From NCBI GenBank assembly GCA_903850335.1, contig CAINLJ010000189.1, forward strand, positions 1-43,422: 43,422 nucleotides of DNA. Reading direction: 5' to 3'. Both the position numbers and the translations under genes were made by a program. Shown here piece after piece: positions 34,801-43,207 of the stretch (position 1 is its first letter; each line of letters begins with the position of its first letter). Source of the DNA: an uncultured Bacteroidia bacterium. Lineage in GTDB: Bacteria > Bacteroidota > Bacteroidia > Bacteroidales > Prolixibacteraceae. The notes under the pieces are model-generated. The model worked only from the letters and a program-made list of their open reading frames with translations, was not told where the DNA came from and ran no database searches.

Positions 34801-37587
34801 ATGAAAAAAACCTACACGATCATCCTTCTTTTCATTGGTATCCTGCAGCTTACAACTAATTTATCCGCTCAAAATGGCAACATAAAACAGGTTGAACTTT
34901 CACGGTTCGAATTACAATCCTCAGAATTAATCAATGCTTCAGGCGAGAAAATCTCTTCATCAGATTATCATTCCAATGTTTACTGGTTTCCCGTAAAGGT
35001 CCCTTCTACTGTTCTAACCGGTCTTGTCGCAAACCGGATTTATCCCGATCCCTATTCAGGAATGAATAACATGCTGATTCCAGATGCTTCAGATGAATTT
35101 AATAAGATATATAACCTTGAGCAATACAGCCATATACCCAACGTTGACAACCCATGGAAGAAACCCTACTGGTACCGTACTTCATTCAAGGTTCCCGCAA
35201 GTGATAAAGGGCGTCATTTCCAGTTGATATTCAAGGGTATTAACTATCGTGCAGCAGTTTGGCTCAACGGACAACAGATCTCTGATTCCACTCATATGGC
35301 AGGGATGTTTGCCGAATTTAGCTTTGATGTAAGTAAATTTATTAAAGCTGGAACGGAGAATGCGATTGCAGTTAAGATCTATCCTCTTGATTGTCCGGGA
35401 TTACCTGATAAAGAACAACTTACTGGCTTAGGAGATTTCTTCTTAAATGGCGGTCCCACCGGAGACATAGGTAAAAATGTCACAATGCTTTGCTCTGTGG
35501 GATGGGACTGGATGCCTCCGGTTCGTGATCGTAATATTGGAATCTGGCAACCTGTACTTTTACGAACAACAGGAGATGTTACGATTTCGCAACCTCATCT
35601 GGTAACAGATTTGCCCAGCTTACCTGACACGTCTGTGGCAAAATTATCCTTAAATCTTACACTGACTAATCAGAATCAGGTAAGTACAAAAGGGACACTG
35701 AAAATAAATATCATTCCCGAAAATTTTACCGGCACTACTATTCAACTTTCAAAAGTAGTTACGATTGCCGGCGGAGCAACGAGTAGCATAGATATAAACA
35801 GTGAAGGCTTTTCACAACTTATTATAAAACAGCCTCATCTTTGGTGGCCAAACGGATATGGTAAGGCAAATTTATACCGTATTCAATATCAGTTTGAATC
35901 AAATGGAATCATTTCTGATAAAAACTCTTTTGCCTTTGGAATACGGACAGTTAGTTCAAAAGCTGTTGAAGTATTGAACAAGTCGTTGCGCCGTGATTTT
36001 TATGTAAATGGCAAACGTCTTCATCTTACTGGTGGTGCATGGGTGCCGGATATGATGCTGAACCGTGATTCAACCAGATATGATCAGGAGATGCATCTTT
36101 TTCGCAACTCGAATATTAATCTCGTAAGAATTTGGGGTGGAGGTATTACCCCTGAAGACGTATTCTTCGACCTTGCTGATCGTTATGGAATGTTAGTTTG
36201 GTCAGACTTCTGGGTTACAGGTGATACACACGGTGAATTCAAAGGATCTACAGATTATCCGCTTGAAAGTAATGTATTTGTTAACAATGTAATAAGCACA
36301 ATCAACCGGATCCGTAACCATCCAAGTTTATTAGTCTGGACAGGTGGAAATGAAGGACATATCCGAAAGGAACTTTATGATATTATGCGTGACAAGATTA
36401 TCACCCTAGACGGTACGCGGCCATATATCCCTTGTTCATCCGGATTTGCCAAACTTCCCAAAGGCTGGAACGGTGCGTGGCCCGACAATAAAGCTTCCGG
36501 AGTCTATAGTGGCGGACCTTACACGTGGAAGGACTCAAAATGGTATTACAATCTGGCAGACACTGCAAAGGACTGGGTTTTCAAGGATGAGACCGGCCTT
36601 CCTTCGCAGCCACCTTATAACAGTCTTGTAAAAATTATTCCTAACCTTGTCTGGGATTCAAAATTGCCTTTCCCACTAAATAATTCCTGGGGATATCACG
36701 ACGCATGCAGCGGTAACGGGAAATACGATCTCTACTATGATGAAATGGTTAAAAGATATGGTGAACCAGTGTCAATGGAAGATTTTTCTAATAAGATGCA
36801 GCTTATGAATGCCGTTGGTTATCAGGGTATTTTTGAATCAGCGGGCCATAAACTTAACGATATAGGTGGGGTGATGTTATGGAAGTTAAACGCAGCCTTT
36901 CCAAGTGTTGTGTGGCAAATCTTTGACTGGTACCTTGAACCCAATGCAGGCTATTATTTCATGCAAAACGCAATCGAAACAGTTCATATTCAATTGAATC
37001 CCTTAGATCATACCGTCATTGCACTAAACCGTACCTATCAACAAAAATCAGGACTTACAGCCGAGGCGGATGTTTTCAGCATAGATTCAAAGCCTCTATA
37101 TCACCAGTCGGTTAATGTAAATCTTGGTTCTACGGACGTTAAGAATCTCTTCTCCTTGTCAAAAGCAATCTCTGAGACACTGGGAGTGAAATTTGCAGTA
37201 CTGAATCTTAAAGATGCAACAGGTAAGGTAGTTTCTCATAATACATACTGGCTGGCTCCTGATGATAATTTCAGGGCGTTTAATAGTATGCCGAAAGCTA
37301 AAGTTCAGACTTTAGTCTTGAAATCGGAAAAAGGGAAATCTGAATCTCGCTGGTCTCTTAAATTAACCAACACTTCAAAACAGCTTGCTTTCTTTATCAG
37401 GCCACAACTGATGGATAATGGCCAGGAGATATTGCCAAGTTACTGGTCGGCAAGCTATTTTTCATTGGCTCCGGGAGAATCAATAACTGCTACTGTTAGT
37501 GCATCTGTGAATCAATTGAAAGGTAAAAATATTGCCATTCATGTAGAAGGTTGGAATATTGAGGCAGGGATTATCACATTAAAATAG
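34801..37587 (+). CDS. GH2 glycosidase, exo-glucosaminidase/beta-mannosidase type
   Basis: A 928-residue exported enzyme (signal peptide about 1-23, ending TNLSAQ). The N-terminal sugar-binding jelly roll (about 50-225; KPYWYRTSFKVP ... NYRAAVWLNGQQI) and an Ig-like domain lead to the (beta/alpha)8 domain (from about 395). The acid/base is Glu518 in WTGGNEGH, and the nucleophile is probably Glu660 in VSMEDFSNK. The pattern (wide N-domain, GGNEG, late nucleophile) fits the GH2 branch with exo-beta-D-glucosaminidases and mannosylglycoprotein endo-beta-mannosidases rather than LacZ-type galactosidases. It is followed closely (125 bp) by the GH78 gene and probably co-transcribed. Confidence 0.88.
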   Translation: MKKTYTIILLFIGILQLTTNLSAQNGNIKQVELSRFELQSSELINASGEKISSSDYHSNVYWFPVKVPSTVLTGLVANRIYPDPYSGMNNMLIPDASDEFNKIYNLEQYSHIPNVDNPWKKPYWYRTSFKVPASDKGRHFQLIFKGINYRAAVWLNGQQISDSTHMAGMFAEFSFDVSKFIKAGTENAIAVKIYPLDCPGLPDKEQLTGLGDFFLNGGPTGDIGKNVTMLCSVGWDWMPPVRDRNIGIWQPVLLRTTGDVTISQPHLVTDLPSLPDTSVAKLSLNLTLTNQNQVSTKGTLKINIIPENFTGTTIQLSKVVTIAGGATSSIDINSEGFSQLIIKQPHLWWPNGYGKANLYRIQYQFESNGIISDKNSFAFGIRTVSSKAVEVLNKSLRRDFYVNGKRLHLTGGAWVPDMMLNRDSTRYDQEMHLFRNSNINLVRIWGGGITPEDVFFDLADRYGMLVWSDFWVTGDTHGEFKGSTDYPLESNVFVNNVISTINRIRNHPSLLVWTGGNEGHIRKELYDIMRDKIITLDGTRPYIPCSSGFAKLPKGWNGAWPDNKASGVYSGGPYTWKDSKWYYNLADTAKDWVFKDETGLPSQPPYNSLVKIIPNLVWDSKLPFPLNNSWGYHDACSGNGKYDLYYDEMVKRYGEPVSMEDFSNKMQLMNAVGYQGIFESAGHKLNDIGGVMLWKLNAAFPSVVWQIFDWYLEPNAGYYFMQNAIETVHIQLNPLDHTVIALNRTYQQKSGLTAEADVFSIDSKPLYHQSVNVNLGSTDVKNLFSLSKAISETLGVKFAVLNLKDATGKVVSHNTYWLAPDDNFRAFNSMPKAKVQTLVLKSEKGKSESRWSLKLTNTSKQLAFFIRPQLMDNGQEILPSYWSASYFSLAPGESITATVSASVNQLKGKNIAIHVEGWNIEAGIITLK

Positions 37588-37718
37588 ATATTTTTTTGAG
37601 ATTTAAGTTTCCCCGCTCCCGATGACCCGGGGGCAAGAAATAATTGCCTCCCTTACGCCGTGCACAGACTGAAATCTAACAGATCCAAAGAAAAACAACC
37701 AAATAAAATCCATTGGCC

Positions 37719-40193
37719 ATGAAGATTATTTTGCACTTTTTGCTTTATATGCTCCTAACTACTCTGGTCTGTGAGGCTCAGTCGAAAACAGCTGAAAAAT
37801 TACCGGCAATACAATCCTCATTTATCTGGTCAACATCCGGATCATCGGGAAAGCAGGAATGGGTAGCGTTCCGCAAGAGTTTTAATCTCGATGAGACATC
37901 CCGGCCCGCGACATTAAAATTGTTTGCTGATTCGCGTTATATGCTGTGGATCAACGGACAATATGTATTAAGAGGACCGTGCAGGTTTAATCCCAGGAGA
38001 CCAGAGTTTGATGTTGTTGACGTTCGTAAATTTTTGAAGAAGGGGAAAAATACAATTAGTGTTTTGGCGCATAATTATGGCAATCTGGTCAATGGACATA
38101 TTATGAAGCATGTTCCCGGTTTAACATCCAAATTGGAAATTGGAGACAAACAGATTTTGCGAACTGATGCCACCTGGCGTTGTAGCAATAAAACCCGGTA
38201 CCAGTTATCGCCCGAATCCTGGAATACTGTTCCGGATGTAATCGATGCACGGGTTGATAATTGCGAATGGATCTTAACTGATTTTGACGATTCTGCATGG
38301 CCGTTTGCAATGCCTGTCAACGGACAACAGTGGGGAAAAATGTTCCCAAGAGCTTTACCACTTGCCAGAGAAACCGAGCTCAGTGCACTCAGGTTATTAC
38401 CTTCAGGAAAACTTTTGAATGCCTCTTTACCGATAGAACTTAATGCCGGGGATACAATTCTTGTAGATTTTGGCAGGATGGCAATGGCCTACACTGCCAT
38501 GGAGCTTGATTGTTCCGAAGGGAGTAACCTCACAATGAAATATGCTCTCCGCTATAAAAACGGCCAGCCGGGAGAGATGTATGGAGATGGTAACCGATAT
38601 ACTGCCAGAGAAGGTCATCAAAGTTTTATGACTACCGATCAGTGGGGAAGTCATTATATGCGGGTTAAATGTGAGACAGGTCATGTGAAGATAGAGTCAA
38701 TTAAGATTGTTGACCGTAGTTATCCTTTCGACCGGATAGGGAAATTCAGTTGCAATGATGAGATTTTGACCAAACTTTGGGAAATGGCTCAAAATACGAT
38801 TGAAGTGACAAGTGATGATGGCTATGGTTCAGATGCGCGTGAAAGGAACGAGTGGATACAGGACGCCGGAAAGGCGAGTTTTTCGACAACCCGTGTCGGA
38901 TCTTCAGGACCTGGCAAAGATGGGAAACCGGTATACTCAGATCCACGTCTGCTTAAAAATATGTTACGTCATTCTTCACTCTGCCAGTTACCTGACGGCC
39001 AACTCCCTGCTACATTTCCTACGGATCGTGGACCGGAAGATTGTCATTATATCATCGAAGATTATTCATGTCAGTGGTTTGAAGGACTAAAGACATACTA
39101 TGATGTCACTGGTGATAAGGAATTTGTCCGTGAGATGTGGCTCACTCTGGTTGCCCAGATTAACTGGTTTCTGAGCCACCGGACCAAGCGGGGTCTCCTC
39201 CTTGCCCGGGAATATACCTCGTTCGATAATCCATTCGCTTACACAACGTGTGAAGGAGCAACAATAAACGCCTTCTTTTATGAGGCAATAAAGGCTTCAG
39301 AAGAACTTGCCCGTGTACTAGGTGAGACCAAAAAATCTGTAGAATTTAAACTGGCGGCTGACGAGCTAAAAACCGCATACAATAAACAGTTCTGGAATGA
39401 AAAAGAACAGGTTTACAACTCAGCAATTTTAAACGACAAAGTTTACGCGCCAACTGTTCATGCACAATTAATTGCGCTGCATTACGACCTGGTTCCCAAA
39501 ACACAGAAGGCTTCTGTGCAGAAATGGTTTCACGAAAACTATCGAAATCCGGGGATGCGGCACTATTGTTCGAATAGTGAATATGAGAAAATGGTAAATC
39601 AAAAATCGGGTATTGATATGCCTGTCGTTTATTATTGGGTCTTGCACCAGCTATATAACCTGGATACAGATGAGGTTGATCATGAGGCAATTCAGGAGAT
39701 AAGGCGCAGGTGGTCTTCAATGGTTAAATTTCAAGAGGATGCGGGGACTCTGTGTGAATCGTTTACGGATGAAAAGGGTGAAGGTGCCACAGAGTCATGT
39801 CATAATTATGGTGCAGTACCCGCGTATTTTCTGAGTTCGTATGTTCTGGGGATTAGGATGGATGGCCCGGTTTGGAATAAACAGTTAATCATTGAGCCCC
39901 GCCTGGGAGATCTCAAGTTTGCGGAAGGCACTGTTGTAACGGCTCTCGGAGCAGTACCTGTATCCTGGAATATTCGTGATAACGGTAAATCGTTGTCTTA
40001 TAACTTTATAATCCCTAAAGGCATTCAAGCCACGGTCAGATTGCCCAGGCTGTCAGACAAACAATCGCTTATAATGAACGGAGAGTTTCTCATAAAGAAT
40101 GGAGTTCCTCATAAAGACGTTAAGGAAGAAGGACGGTGGATTGTTATCAGAAGTGTCTCAGGCACATGCTCAGGAAAGCTGAGTGGCATTTAA
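37719..40193 (+). CDS. GH78 alpha-L-rhamnosidase-like protein
   Basis: About 824 residues from ATG 37719 (signal peptide ending LVCEAQ); a TTG lies two codons earlier. The N-terminal beta-sandwich (FIWSTSGSSGKQEWVAFRKSF ... DSRYMLWINGQYVLRGPCRFNP) precedes the (alpha/alpha)6 barrel. The family's acidic cluster appears as SDARERNEWIQDAG (Asp372, Glu375, Glu378, Asp382). The C-terminal Bac_rhamnosid_C-like domain spans about 725-800. It should release terminal alpha-L-rhamnose or a related deoxy sugar. It follows the GH2 gene and ends 69 bp before a large palindrome that can form its terminator. Confidence 0.85.
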   Translation: MKIILHFLLYMLLTTLVCEAQSKTAEKLPAIQSSFIWSTSGSSGKQEWVAFRKSFNLDETSRPATLKLFADSRYMLWINGQYVLRGPCRFNPRRPEFDVVDVRKFLKKGKNTISVLAHNYGNLVNGHIMKHVPGLTSKLEIGDKQILRTDATWRCSNKTRYQLSPESWNTVPDVIDARVDNCEWILTDFDDSAWPFAMPVNGQQWGKMFPRALPLARETELSALRLLPSGKLLNASLPIELNAGDTILVDFGRMAMAYTAMELDCSEGSNLTMKYALRYKNGQPGEMYGDGNRYTAREGHQSFMTTDQWGSHYMRVKCETGHVKIESIKIVDRSYPFDRIGKFSCNDEILTKLWEMAQNTIEVTSDDGYGSDARERNEWIQDAGKASFSTTRVGSSGPGKDGKPVYSDPRLLKNMLRHSSLCQLPDGQLPATFPTDRGPEDCHYIIEDYSCQWFEGLKTYYDVTGDKEFVREMWLTLVAQINWFLSHRTKRGLLLAREYTSFDNPFAYTTCEGATINAFFYEAIKASEELARVLGETKKSVEFKLAADELKTAYNKQFWNEKEQVYNSAILNDKVYAPTVHAQLIALHYDLVPKTQKASVQKWFHENYRNPGMRHYCSNSEYEKMVNQKSGIDMPVVYYWVLHQLYNLDTDEVDHEAIQEIRRRWSSMVKFQEDAGTLCESFTDEKGEGATESCHNYGAVPAYFLSSYVLGIRMDGPVWNKQLIIEPRLGDLKFAEGTVVTALGAVPVSWNIRDNGKSLSYNFIIPKGIQATVRLPRLSDKQSLIMNGEFLIKNGVPHKDVKEEGRWIVIRSVSGTCSGKLSGI

Positions 40194-40261
40194 CCAAAGC
40201 TTAATGAGAAACCAGTAATAACTTTGATAATGTGCTCTGTTTAGTGTCCTGAAATTAAAAA

Positions 40262-40331
40262 ACAAAAGTAAATAAAAAATGTCGATTAAAATCGACATTT
40301 TTTATTTACTTTTGTCGTATTAAATCGACAT
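40262..40331 (+). promoter_or_regulatory. 26-bp-arm perfect palindrome with promoter of the DUF4143 gene
   Basis: The arms 40262-40287 and 40290-40315 are exact reverse complements around a 2-nt centre. The core GTCGATTAAAATCGAC is followed by T6, so it can act as a terminator for GH78. The right arm contains TACTTTTG (40307-40314), an exact -7 element 22 bp before the ATPase start. By symmetry the left arm carries the same element on the minus strand (40263-40270). A third copy of ATCGACAT lies at 40324-40331, inside the predicted leader. Confidence 0.75.
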
Positions 40332-40335
40332 AAAC

Positions 40336-41526
40336 ATGAATGTTTTATTTGAATTTCAGGAAAACATGTTACGTCCGGTAAAGAATGATTTCCGAAGATA
40401 TTTGCATAGTCAGGTTAACTGGAAACAGCGAATGATTGGGATTAAAGGTCCACGGGGAGCAGGCAAAACCACTCTAATGTTGCAGTATTTTAAGTATGAC
40501 CTCGAGTTGCCTTCTAATGCGCTGTATATCACTGCTGACCATACCTGGTTTTATAATCATTCCATATTTGAAACAGCGAATGACTGGTATAAGCTAGGTG
40601 GGAAAATACTGTTTATAGACGAAGTCCATAAATATCCAAACTGGTCTGTTGAATTAAAAAACATCTATGACGGATTACCGGAAATGAAGGTCATTTTTTC
40701 AGCCTCTTCTGCATTGGATATTTACCGGGGCGAGGCTGATCTGAGCAGGAGGGTTGTGACTTATTTGCTCGCAGGGCTTTCCTTTCGGGAATATTTAATA
40801 TTTACTAACGGGGTTAGATATGAACCATTCAAAATTGAGGAGATCATCAATAACCACAGGAGCCTAAGCCGGATGATCACTGAAGGTTTTCGTCCGCTAC
40901 CCGCATTCCGAAAATATTTACAAACAGGCTATTTGCCAATTATTGCTGAAGGGGAAGATACATATCTAATTAAATTGAACCAGGTGATCAATACTATTGT
41001 GGATGCCGATCTGGCTTATATCGTTTCATATAATTCAGGTACGGCAATTAAGGTTAAAAAATTACTCGGTGTAATAGCTGAATCAGTCCCCTTTAAACCA
41101 AATATTGCTGCACTTGCAAGGAAACTTGATTTAAGCCGTGACAGTGTTTATCAATATATCTACCAATTACAGGATGCACGGTTGCTGAATACCCTAAGTT
41201 CAGGAGGGAAAGGGGTTTCAACATTACAAAAGCCTGACAAAATATTTTTAGAAAATACCAACCTTGCCTTTGCATTAAGAGGAAAACCAGATATTGGAAG
41301 TATCAGAGAGACATTTGTTTTGAATCAGTTACTCAACGCAGGGTTAAAGGTCAATTCCAGTTTGGAGGGTGACTTTGTGATTGATGGATTAATAATTGAG
41401 GTTGGAGGAAAAGGCAAAAATACATCACAGGTAAAGCACCTTAAGAATTATTTGATTGCTGCTGATGATATTGAAACAGGTGGGGGCAACAAAGTTCCAA
41501 TCTGGTTATTTGGATTTTTATATTAG
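40336..41526 (+). CDS. AAA_14/DUF4143 ATPase (diverged copy)
   Basis: A 396-residue cytosolic protein. Walker A is GPRGAGKTT (38-46), Walker B ILFIDEVH (Asp95, Glu96), then a sensor-like IFSASSALDIYRG. A winged-helix-like segment (NIAALARKLDLSRDSVYQYIYQLQ) and a DUF4143-type end follow. At the nuclease-like site the residues read GDFVIDGLIIEVGGKGK: Asp is kept, but the ExK lysine is shifted or lost, so catalysis there is doubtful. It is transcribed alone from a promoter embedded in a perfect palindrome. Function unknown; the family is multicopy in this genome segment. It appears intact. Confidence 0.85.
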   Translation: MNVLFEFQENMLRPVKNDFRRYLHSQVNWKQRMIGIKGPRGAGKTTLMLQYFKYDLELPSNALYITADHTWFYNHSIFETANDWYKLGGKILFIDEVHKYPNWSVELKNIYDGLPEMKVIFSASSALDIYRGEADLSRRVVTYLLAGLSFREYLIFTNGVRYEPFKIEEIINNHRSLSRMITEGFRPLPAFRKYLQTGYLPIIAEGEDTYLIKLNQVINTIVDADLAYIVSYNSGTAIKVKKLLGVIAESVPFKPNIAALARKLDLSRDSVYQYIYQLQDARLLNTLSSGGKGVSTLQKPDKIFLENTNLAFALRGKPDIGSIRETFVLNQLLNAGLKVNSSLEGDFVIDGLIIEVGGKGKNTSQVKHLKNYLIAADDIETGGGNKVPIWLFGFLY

Positions 41527-41577
41527 ATGAACATTTTTCTTCGCTATTTAACTACTTTGTAATTTCACTGCCCCAGG

Positions 41578-41597
41578 TCAGGCAACATCAGGCAACA
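41578..41597. repeat. Tandem 10-bp duplication
   Basis: TCAGGCAACA occurs twice back to back (41578-41587, 41588-41597) in the gap between the DUF4143 gene and the convergent sugar dehydrogenase gene. It is noncoding. Confidence 0.6.
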
Positions 41598-41611
41598 GAT
41601 AGCCAATTGCC

Positions 41612-43045
41612 CTAAGGCACCGGAACGAGCCGGAAGACCATACCTGGAGTCTCTACAGCAACATAAATATATCCATCAGGGCCTTGAACAACATTACGTA
41701 ATCTTCCAATATTAGGTAACATGATCTCCTTGTGTATTACGTTATTTCCGTTTATTTCACAGCGGACAAGATATTTAAACCGCAATGAACCCACAAGGAT
41801 ATTACCTTTCCAGCCGGCATATTTATCACCCTTTACGAAGGTCATTCCACAGGGAGCGATAGAAGGGACCCAGTAAGTAATTGGCTGTTCCATACCAACT
41901 TTTGCAGTGTCTTTCGTAAGGATAGTACCATCATAATTTATACCAAACGAGATTACAGGCCACCCATAATTTTTCCCTGGCTGGATAATATTCAGTTCAT
42001 CACCCCCTTTGGGGCCATGTTCGCTTTCCCACAAGACTCCTGTTTCGGTATTATAGACCAGCCCCTGAGGGTTTCGCTGCCCGTAGCTCCAGATACTTTT
42101 ACTTGCTCCTGGCTGATGAGCAAATGGATTGTCATCAGGAATTGTCCCATCCTCGTTTATCCGGTGAATCTTTCCACAGTCGTTCGATATATTTTGGGCA
42201 TTTTCAGATTTTCCACGCTCGCCGACACTGAAGAACAGATGTCCTTTCCCATCAAAGGTTATTCTGCATCCAACATGATGACCGGTTTTCGAATCCGGCA
42301 AAGCCTTAAAGAGCTGTTGCTTATCAACCAATGCATTATCTTTTAATTTTGCACGCATAATTGTTGTATTCCACCCTTCGTTTTTACTTACTGAGCAGGA
42401 TGTATAGGCAAAATAGATCCAGCCATTTTTCTTATAATCCGGATGCAAACGAATATCCAGCAAACCGCCCTGTCCAACACTCTGAATTTCGGGCAGACCT
42501 TGTATCTCAGCAATTTTCTGACCTTTCCGGAACCTGATCATCTTACCTTCACGTTCAGTGACAAGCATATCACCATCAGGGAGAAAAACCATACCCCACG
42601 GAACATCGAGACCGGATATTATGGTATCTAAACGTAGAAAAAGCTTTTCGGTAGGAATCCTCTTTTTATCAAGTGCTTCAATTCCATGTTCTTCCTTTGC
42701 CAGGTCAAGGCTTGCATGAACATATTCAGCAAGATCCTGTATTTGCTTTTCAGTAAAGGTCTTTCTGAACGAGAGCATGCCCATATCCGGATAACCAGTT
42801 GTTATACTTGTTTGAATATCGTCGACGCTTTTCCCGTATTTCCACTTTCTTTTTGCAAACCAGCTTAGGTCATCACGGTGACAACTGGCACAAAAATTGG
42901 CAAAATTATGAGCAGCCTGAATCTGTGCAGAATCCTTTTCAGCAGTAAATTCAATGGTTTTTGATCTTTCAGTTGTATTTGCGCGGGTTCCTGAAAAGAT
43001 TAAGGAGATTATAAAAATGATCGAAACTCTAAGACTAATTTTCAT
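41612..43045 (-). CDS. Cytochrome c-glucose/sorbosone dehydrogenase fusion
   Basis: A 477-residue exported protein (signal peptide about 1-22). The N-terminal cytochrome c domain (about 40-115) has the heme motif CASCH (52-56) and a possible Met ligand in GYPDMGMLSF. Residues about 140-475 form a glucose/sorbosone dehydrogenase-type six-bladed propeller (LDVPWGMVFLPDGDMLVTER; TGHHVGCRITFDGKGHLFFSVGERG; SYGQRNPQGLVYN), which binds PQQ in characterised soluble aldose dehydrogenases. The fusion would pass electrons from sugar oxidation straight to the heme. It is transcribed after, and on the same strand as, the TonB receptor at the right edge. PQQ use is inferred from the family. Confidence 0.88.
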   Translation of the reverse strand: MKISLRVSIIFIISLIFSGTRANTTERSKTIEFTAEKDSAQIQAAHNFANFCASCHRDDLSWFAKRKWKYGKSVDDIQTSITTGYPDMGMLSFRKTFTEKQIQDLAEYVHASLDLAKEEHGIEALDKKRIPTEKLFLRLDTIISGLDVPWGMVFLPDGDMLVTEREGKMIRFRKGQKIAEIQGLPEIQSVGQGGLLDIRLHPDYKKNGWIYFAYTSCSVSKNEGWNTTIMRAKLKDNALVDKQQLFKALPDSKTGHHVGCRITFDGKGHLFFSVGERGKSENAQNISNDCGKIHRINEDGTIPDDNPFAHQPGASKSIWSYGQRNPQGLVYNTETGVLWESEHGPKGGDELNIIQPGKNYGWPVISFGINYDGTILTKDTAKVGMEQPITYWVPSIAPCGMTFVKGDKYAGWKGNILVGSLRFKYLVRCEINGNNVIHKEIMLPNIGRLRNVVQGPDGYIYVAVETPGMVFRLVPVP

Positions 43046-43207
43046 ATTTAGTTGTATTTTAGTTGGAAAGCAAGTATTTCACTCCCGAAACTAAATTGCA
43101 CATTATCTGATTGTGCTACATAAACAGTTATTGGATCAAATATGTTTATCAGAAGCATCTGATAAAATGGTTCATTTTGTAAACCATTTCATTGTCTGTG
43201 AACAGGA

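Noticed and set aside
37625-37665. GC-rich imperfect hairpin between GH2 and GH78
   Set aside because: The stem has mismatches, and no U-tract or promoter element is linked to it.
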